DNA of 64,000 nt from Sequoia sempervirens (taxonomy: Eukaryota; Streptophyta; Pinopsida; Cupressales; Cupressaceae), in the NCBI GenBank assembly GCA_007258455.2, contig VDFB02193867.1, positions 525,946,189-526,010,188 of the forward strand, given 5' to 3'. Position 1 is the first letter of the stretch; every line of letters begins with the position of its first letter. Of the stretch, positions 58,993 to 64,000 are shown piece after piece. Position numbers and translations under genes: made by a program. Below the pieces are notes generated by a model that worked only from the letters and a program-made list of their open reading frames with translations, searched no databases and was not told where the DNA came from.

Positions 58993-60120
58993 TGATAGGC
59001 TGTAGCGCGGTTTGTGCTTCCCTATTATCTTCTTACAGATTGGTCCAAACTACATTGCAGATCCCAGACCGACATGGATGGAACATGCATTTAATGCTTA
59101 TTTGACCCAGTTTGAATTTCTCTTGGCCGGGTTGTTGTGCCATTAATGTTGTGAACTCTTGCTAGGCCGACGGGTTTTTTCTGGGGATTCTATATATTGG
59201 GCATTTCACCTTGGTGGTTGGGGTTGTTTTTGGTTAAGAAGTTAAAAACATAGAGATTAATATAGGGAAGGGATAGTTAAAAGTAAGTAGAGCAAGTTAG
59301 CAAGTAGCTGCTCTCAAGCAAATATTGTAACAAAAGCTGGAATTGTTGATATAGTGGATAATTTGAATGTAGATAATGACATTGTGATTTGGTGCCATAC
59401 TTGCATTCTTTTGTCTTGCATGTTTCTTGTTCTTCTATCTTTAAAATTTCTTTGAGGAGTTTAGCATTTATATTAGATTTGATTTAATAATGTTTGTGAT
59501 TTGATACTTGAATGTTGTAGCAATCTCTCAGTCCATAATTTTTGCAACCAACTGATTGTTAGTTGCTTTGCAAAGTTAGCCTGGACTCTTCATATCCCTT
59601 GTGCTTAAGTTCAATTGTGAAGGTTTATTCATTTCAACCACAATAGGGTTGTTTGAATGAATGTTCATGATTTGAAAATCTTAACACCTTAGAATATTGC
59701 ACTATTTTTTATAAGATTGCAAATCTATCTGGGTCAAGTAGAGATTAGTTTTGAGGGATTGGTCCATTCCAGGTGTTGGTCACTTTCATTGTTAACCTTA
59801 GGTTTAATATCAGGTTAGAAATCTCTTTGAAACCCTTATCTTTTGCTATTTCTTTGATTATTGGGTTAAATCTAGGATTGAAGTATCATTATATTAATAG
59901 ATTTGATAAATTTTGATTCAGTATTTTGCTTCTAGTAAGGTCCCTTTGTGATTACCATCATTTTCACATTTTATCACTAATTTGTTTATGCATTGTCAAG
60001 ACCTGACATTAGATACCTTGAGGTTATCTCTTGAGGCTTGCTGATAGAGATTTACCTTTTAAGAGAGATAGGATTCTATATTCTGTCTGAGTTGTTGCTA
60101 TGCAAAAAACACCATCAACA
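58993..60120 (+). repeat. LTR between ORFX copy 2 and the gag frame
   Basis: Presumed start TGATAGGCTGTAGC after a purine tract, end CCATCAACA before the primer site; 1128 bp. It is the only copy in the window, so its limits come from signals, not from comparison. It serves as 3' LTR for the ORFX side and 5' LTR for the gag side. No coding region. Confidence 0.6.
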
Positions 60121-60124
60121 GGAT

Positions 60125-60142
60125 TGGCGCTAGAAGGAGGGC
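60125..60142 (+). other. primer binding site, TGGCGC type
   Basis: TGGCGCTAGAAGGAGGGC, four bases after the LTR end. Plant Athila/Tat-group elements use sites starting TGGCGC; this one differs from the Met-type sites elsewhere in the window. Confidence 0.7.
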
Positions 60143-61860
60143 ATGAATAAGCAAGCTAGATCAATTTTTGAATGCCATCTCTCCTGAGAGATTCAGAAGA
60201 AGGACAAGATCTTATCCAAGAGAGGAATAATTTGAGGAATTACGAGACCCCACTAGGTTGAGAAGGACCAACAGAAGGGGAGAGTCATCATCATCCCATC
60301 CACCTCCCACATCTCCATCATCCCCTTCTTCATCAGGTTCGTCTGAGTCTGAGGGCATTCCCAGTCCATAACCTCATCCAGTCATAAATCAGCCATTAGC
60401 ACCCCCACCTCCACCAATGGCTTTCCTAGCGACCAACACATCTCCATTGAGTTTTTCTATTTACAATGTCATGCCGAAAAACCCTGAACACTTTTGTTCA
60501 AAATTTCATGTCAATGATCCAAATAGGACCGCTGAGGAGCACATCAGGATCTTTTAGACTGGCCTCAAGGATAGAGGGATAAACCATGAGGATGTAGCAT
60601 GTCGACTGTTTCCTTATTCATTGGGAGAGGATGCATTCTATTGGTAGAACTATTTTCCTACCGGATCTATCCAACATTGGACTGAACTAGAGGCTGCCTT
60701 TTGTAGAAGTTTCAAATTCCCATTAGTTCTAATGAGCTTTATCGTTAGTTCACTAATGTGAAAAGGGAGGTCAATGAGCCTATAGGATCTCTCAACAATA
60801 GGTTTCATCATGCTTATACCAAACTACAGGCCCCTTATGTTGTTGATGAACCCACCACCTTAGAATTTTATTATGAGGGACTTGATAGTTTGAAAACTAC
60901 CTTTATGAAATGGAGTAATAATCCTCCTGCTAGTCTACTTAATGCATATCCAGATGCTATGAAAGTTAGCACTAATATAAGGCAACATTTTTCTGGGCCT
61001 TTACCCTCATTAGGACCCGTTGCTCACCCTGGGCAAGTTCCAGCTCTCAACCAGGCTTTGGAAAACCATACTCCAATCATGAATATGGTACCTCAGTTGC
61101 CTCTTGTCCCTCACCCAGGGCCTCTTGTGGGACAAGTGTTATCCATGATTAATTACCCCCAGTAAAATGTGAATCAACCCCTACATACCTAGCCTTAGGT
61201 TAGTTATCCTTCATACCTACAAAATTCTGAAGTCTTAAACCAATCACTAAATGCCAATGCTGCAGCAAGGTATTCCCAGAATAATGTGAATCAACTTCCA
61301 TATAGTAATCCTAACAAGGAAAGACTGGACGAATTGTCTAAACAAATAAAGAAGTTGAATATGGAGGTGACTTACTTGAGGAACCAGAACAGTTAGTTAC
61401 AAGTTGCTCAGAGAAATATGCAGTCCAACCAGAATAGAGAGAATCCACAAGGACATAACTTTGATAGAGGGCAACGTCATAAAAGAGGATAAAATAATGA
61501 TAGAGGATATAACCAAGAAAGAGGTTACAACAATGATCGGGGATTTAATAATGACAGAGGGTATAATAATGAGAGAAGACAAAACTATGATAAAGGACCA
61601 TCCTCGGGCCAGAACTTTGATAGAGGTGGTGGACAAGGGTTCGATAGGAGGTAGCCATCAAGACAGAACAAGACCTAGAGCACAAGGCCCAACAATGGAG
61701 GAGTCCCCACCCCATTGGATCAACTAGTTAGTCAACCTGTCAATCAGTCTGCCAATCAACTAGTTAATCAAGAGAAGCCTCCTGGCGGTGTATATCTAGC
61801 TAAGGCTACTTTATCAGAGTGGTGTAGGCTCCACAAGACTAGTTAGCATTCTGAGTTAGA
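60143..61860 (+). pseudogene. Gag of a Ty3-type element with RG-rich tail
   Basis: Basic start (RRRTRSYPREE), Ser/Pro-rich spacer, capsid part NPEHFCSKFHVNDPNRTAEE, ACRLFPYSLGEDAFYW.NYF, SIQHWTELEAAFCRSFKFP, EPIGSLNNRFHHAYTKLQAP (to 60840), a Pro-rich linker, then an RNA-binding-like tail of repeated NNDRGY / NNDRGF units (61485-61640), and a Cys/His motif WCRLHKTS.HSELD at 61831-61861. Stops: TAA 60369, TAG 60555, 60645, 60746, TAA 61163, TAG 61190, 61196, 61394, TAA 61490, TAG 61652, 61844; one frameshift near 60725. Gag forms the particle around the element RNA. Runs in frame into the protease. Confidence 0.85.
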
Positions 61861-62699
61861 CTATCAAGAATTCCAAACAATAGCCTCGATCTTTCAGTAT
61901 GAAGTGGAAAAAAATGCAAGCGGTCAGGAAATTGTACCTTCTATTCCTTATGATTCACCAGTGTTGGTGTTGGACCATGCTCCTTTTTCGCAAAGTGAGG
62001 AGAATGTACCTAAAGAGGAACCTGATCAATTCAAGAAAGAGGTAGATCAGGTGTGTAATGGAGATGAAATGACATAGTTATTCGATGAGAGTTTAGTAAA
62101 TGATAATGGTCCTAGAGATGAAGAAGAAGCTTATGTCGAAGAGGAAGCCTTTATTGAAGAAGTGCAGACCTTCCAGAGACCTGTCAAGAAGTACGACTTG
62201 AGAGAGTTGCCACATAGGCGCCCATAGGCTAGAGGCCCCTTTACTACTTCCATTCCACCGAACAACTTCAACATGCCTCAAGACCCTAATGCTAGCAATA
62301 ATCCATCACTACCTCAAGTGTCCAAGCAATATTTATCTCAAGATCTAGGACATGCCGATGTGCCAAAAAGGAGAAATGCTGATGCAAATAAAGAAAAGAT
62401 GGTGGAATACCCCAGGGAGACTCCTACTGATTTAAATGAAGAACAATTGGCCACATATGTTGCTGAAGAACTCTAAAAATTTAAGGTAAATCTATCTGCA
62501 TTCGATTTGTTAAGAGTTCCATCCATTACGAATGCAGTCTTAGGACTTTATAATGAAAATTCCATGTCACAAGATAAATTAGTTAGCAAGAATGTCAATA
62601 GAGTATCTAGTCCTCTAGGAAGACAAAATCAATCCCATAATCAAGTCCATGTGCCCCCTGGAGATACTGGAAAAGAAAAGGACAAATCTCAAGTTGCTC
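61861..62699 (+). pseudogene. acidic linker between Gag and protease
   Basis: In the same frame: DYQEFQTIASIFQYEVEKN, an acidic part with EEEAYVEEEAFIEE, then KKYDLRELPHRRP, a Pro/Asn-rich part and EYPRETPTDLNEEQLATYVA. Stops TAG 62075, TAG 62225 and TAA 62474. No known domain recognised; such linkers are usual in plant Ty3 polyproteins. Confidence 0.6.
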
Positions 62700-63130
62700 A
62701 AGTAGATACTCCCTTAACTCTATTTCAAGGGAAAATAGAAACACCTCCATTCTTGATTTCTATTCAAATATTTGGTAAGAATCTGCATAATTGTCTACTG
62801 GATTCTGGTGCTTCAATGAATGTTATGCCTTTCAGTGTATGTCAAGCTATAGGAATTACTCCTGCTGACTTACAGAAGAAATTCACACAATTGGATAGGA
62901 CTGAAGTCAATGTTATAGGAGAGTTAAATATGATTCATATGCAAATTGCGTCTGACCCTAGGATTCAGCAGGTTATCAATATATAGGTGGCTGACATACC
63001 TAACGCTTATGGCCTAATCTCGGGAAGAGACTTTACCAAGGCCTTGAATGGATATGTCTCAACTGATCACTCCTATATGTAGCTTCCTTGGAAGGGAGTG
63101 CCAAACTAGATTAGAATTGAAAGAGAACCC
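62700..63130 (+). pseudogene. aspartic protease of the Ty3-type element
   Basis: FLISIQIFGKNLHNCLLDSGASMNVMP (read in two parts: FLISIQIFGKNLHN and CLLDSGASMNVMP) holds the catalytic DSGAS at about 62803-62817. It is followed by VADIPNAYGLISGRDFTKAL and NGYVSTDHSYM.LPWKG, the usual end of plant Ty3 protease. Stops TAG 62984, 63080 and 63107. The fold would act as a dimer to cut Gag-Pol. Catalytic residues are intact. Confidence 0.85.
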
Positions 63131-63675
63131 AAAATGAAGTACATGACTATAGAATATCAAAAAACCTCTACTAAAATTCTGGTATCAGAGGTAAGTATGG
63201 GTAACTATATGCTTGCTACTCCTTCTGAAGAGCTAGATATAGAGGAGGTCCTCATGTTCCATACAGTGTCTAATGGCCTCACGGTAGAGTCCAGTGGTGT
63301 TGAAGCCCTAGTGGAACCAATTAAAGACAATGATGAACCAGCTGAAAATAATGATGACCCAAAAGATAGTCGGCTAGCTTTTCTAAATAGTTTTCAAGAG
63401 TTTACTTGGAAGTGCATAGAAGATCAAGTCCAACTGGGAAGTCGAATGAACTTTGGATAGCTACTCTTGCCTAATTGGTGTAGAGTGCATAATGCTTCTC
63501 ATTTGGAATTGGACTGTTGCTTATGTCAGGCTGCAGTGGAACAAATACAAAAATGTATCAACCCCACTCCTACAGTCAAAAGTGATATCTTGAATGTCCA
63601 AGAAGATCCTAAAGGAGAAGGATTGATGCCTTTTGAAAAGCCATCCAACAGTAACAATGTGAAAAAGCAGGGAGC
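63131..63675 (+). pseudogene. linker with second Cys/His motif, in place of reverse transcriptase
   Basis: Same frame as protease: MKYMTIEYQKTSTKILVSEV, an acidic stretch, FLNSFQEFTWKCIEDQV, a TAG at 63458, then WCRVHNASHLELDC. The last motif repeats the one at the end of Gag (WCRLHKTS.HSELD). The piece is about 180 codons, far shorter than a reverse transcriptase, and has no Y.DD motif. Confidence 0.6.
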
Positions 63676-63681
63676 CCTGCA

Positions 63682-64000
63682 GCTGCTGGTTGTTGGACTC
63701 TTAGATTTGATGGGTCCAAATCAAAGCAAGGAGTTGGGGTAGGCTTTGAGCTAATTAGCCTGAGAGGTAAGAAAATTTTCACTACCCATCGACTTCAATT
63801 CCACTGTATGAATAATGTAGCCGAATATGAAGCCTTAGTGCATGGGCTGTTAATGGCATTGAAGAAAAAAGTTAGGATCTTGCAAGTTTTTGGAGATTCT
63901 AAGTTAGTAGTCAAGCAAGTTAGGAGACAATACTCTTGTCATAACAAGAGAATGACCAACTATAGACATAGAGTGTGGGACCTCATTGAAGGATTTGATG
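63682..64000 (+). CDS. RNase H domain of retroelement Pol (runs off the window)
   Basis: After a frame change near 63680 the frame reads AAGCWTLRFDGSKSKQGVG, GFELISLRGKKIFTTHRLQF, NNVAEYEALVHGLLMALKKK and LQVFGDSKLVVKQVRRQY, open to the last base. FDG, EYEAL and GDSKLVV carry the D-E-D metal-binding residues of RNase H; this form (NN.AEYEAL) is the second RNase H found in Tat/Ogre-group Ty3 elements. It removes RNA from RNA-DNA hybrids in reverse transcription. It is joined almost directly to the protease linker, with no reverse transcriptase. The part in the window has no stop. Integrase would be expected beyond the right edge. Confidence 0.85.

Noticed and set aside
60369..63460. Non-standard genetic code with TAG and TAA read as Gln
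   Set aside because: Frameshifts also occur, TGA appears at Arg (CGA) positions in ORFX and the three-exon gene, and the content is plant retroelement sequence; C-to-T decay explains it better.

Overview
The window is plant nuclear DNA, most likely from a large, repeat-rich seed-plant genome. A gymnosperm is my inference from the many old, nested, heavily mutated elements; I cannot prove the species. Plant markers are LTR retrotransposons with tRNA-type primer sites, a tRNA-derived SINE, degenerate TTTAGGG blocks, pentatricopeptide-repeat (PPR) gene fragments and GT-AG introns. I found no intact single-copy host gene, no rRNA, no tRNA gene and no CRISPR array. One 100-base run of N (42801-42900) is an assembly gap.

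Layout. 1-3330 (minus): decayed ORF here called ORFX, of retroelement type. 3800-4030: SINE copy 1. 4976-7063: gag and protease remains of a Ty3-like element. 7064-18923: complete LTR element (963-bp LTRs, 5-bp target duplication TTTAT) without pol, itself holding a collapsed Ty1/copia relic (12431-15408, minus). 19615-32551: LTR element with giant LTRs (about 5.3 kb each without insertions) around a 1.45-kb interior; the LTRs carry antisense PPR pseudogene pieces. Nested in it are a TIR element (23389-24180), SINE copy 2 (26464-26655) and a 338-bp TRIM (30972-31309). 32551-39732 (minus): another LTR element, with a second TIR-element copy (35513-36301) inside a tandem repeat. 39780-43010: GA-rich and telomere-like arrays, a PPR pseudogene holding two hairpins, and the gap. 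43551-47330 (minus): multi-exon transposase-like gene, recently disabled. 48107-48909: third TIR-element copy. 49400-51066 (minus): three-exon gene of unknown function with two in-frame stops. 55446-58980: second ORFX copy, followed by a polypurine tract, an LTR (58993-60120), a primer site and a gag-protease-RNase H frame that runs to the window end with no reverse transcriptase between protease and RNase H.

How the parts relate. Almost everything is mobile DNA at different stages of decay. The two ORFX copies at opposite ends, on opposite strands, are homologous by direct reading. The two giant LTRs act as each other's empty site and so prove the target duplications of the TIR element and the TRIM. 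Stops inside the old reading frames are mostly TAG at expected Gln positions, which points to C-to-T decay of CAG codons. All similarity statements come from reading by eye; no database or alignment program was used.
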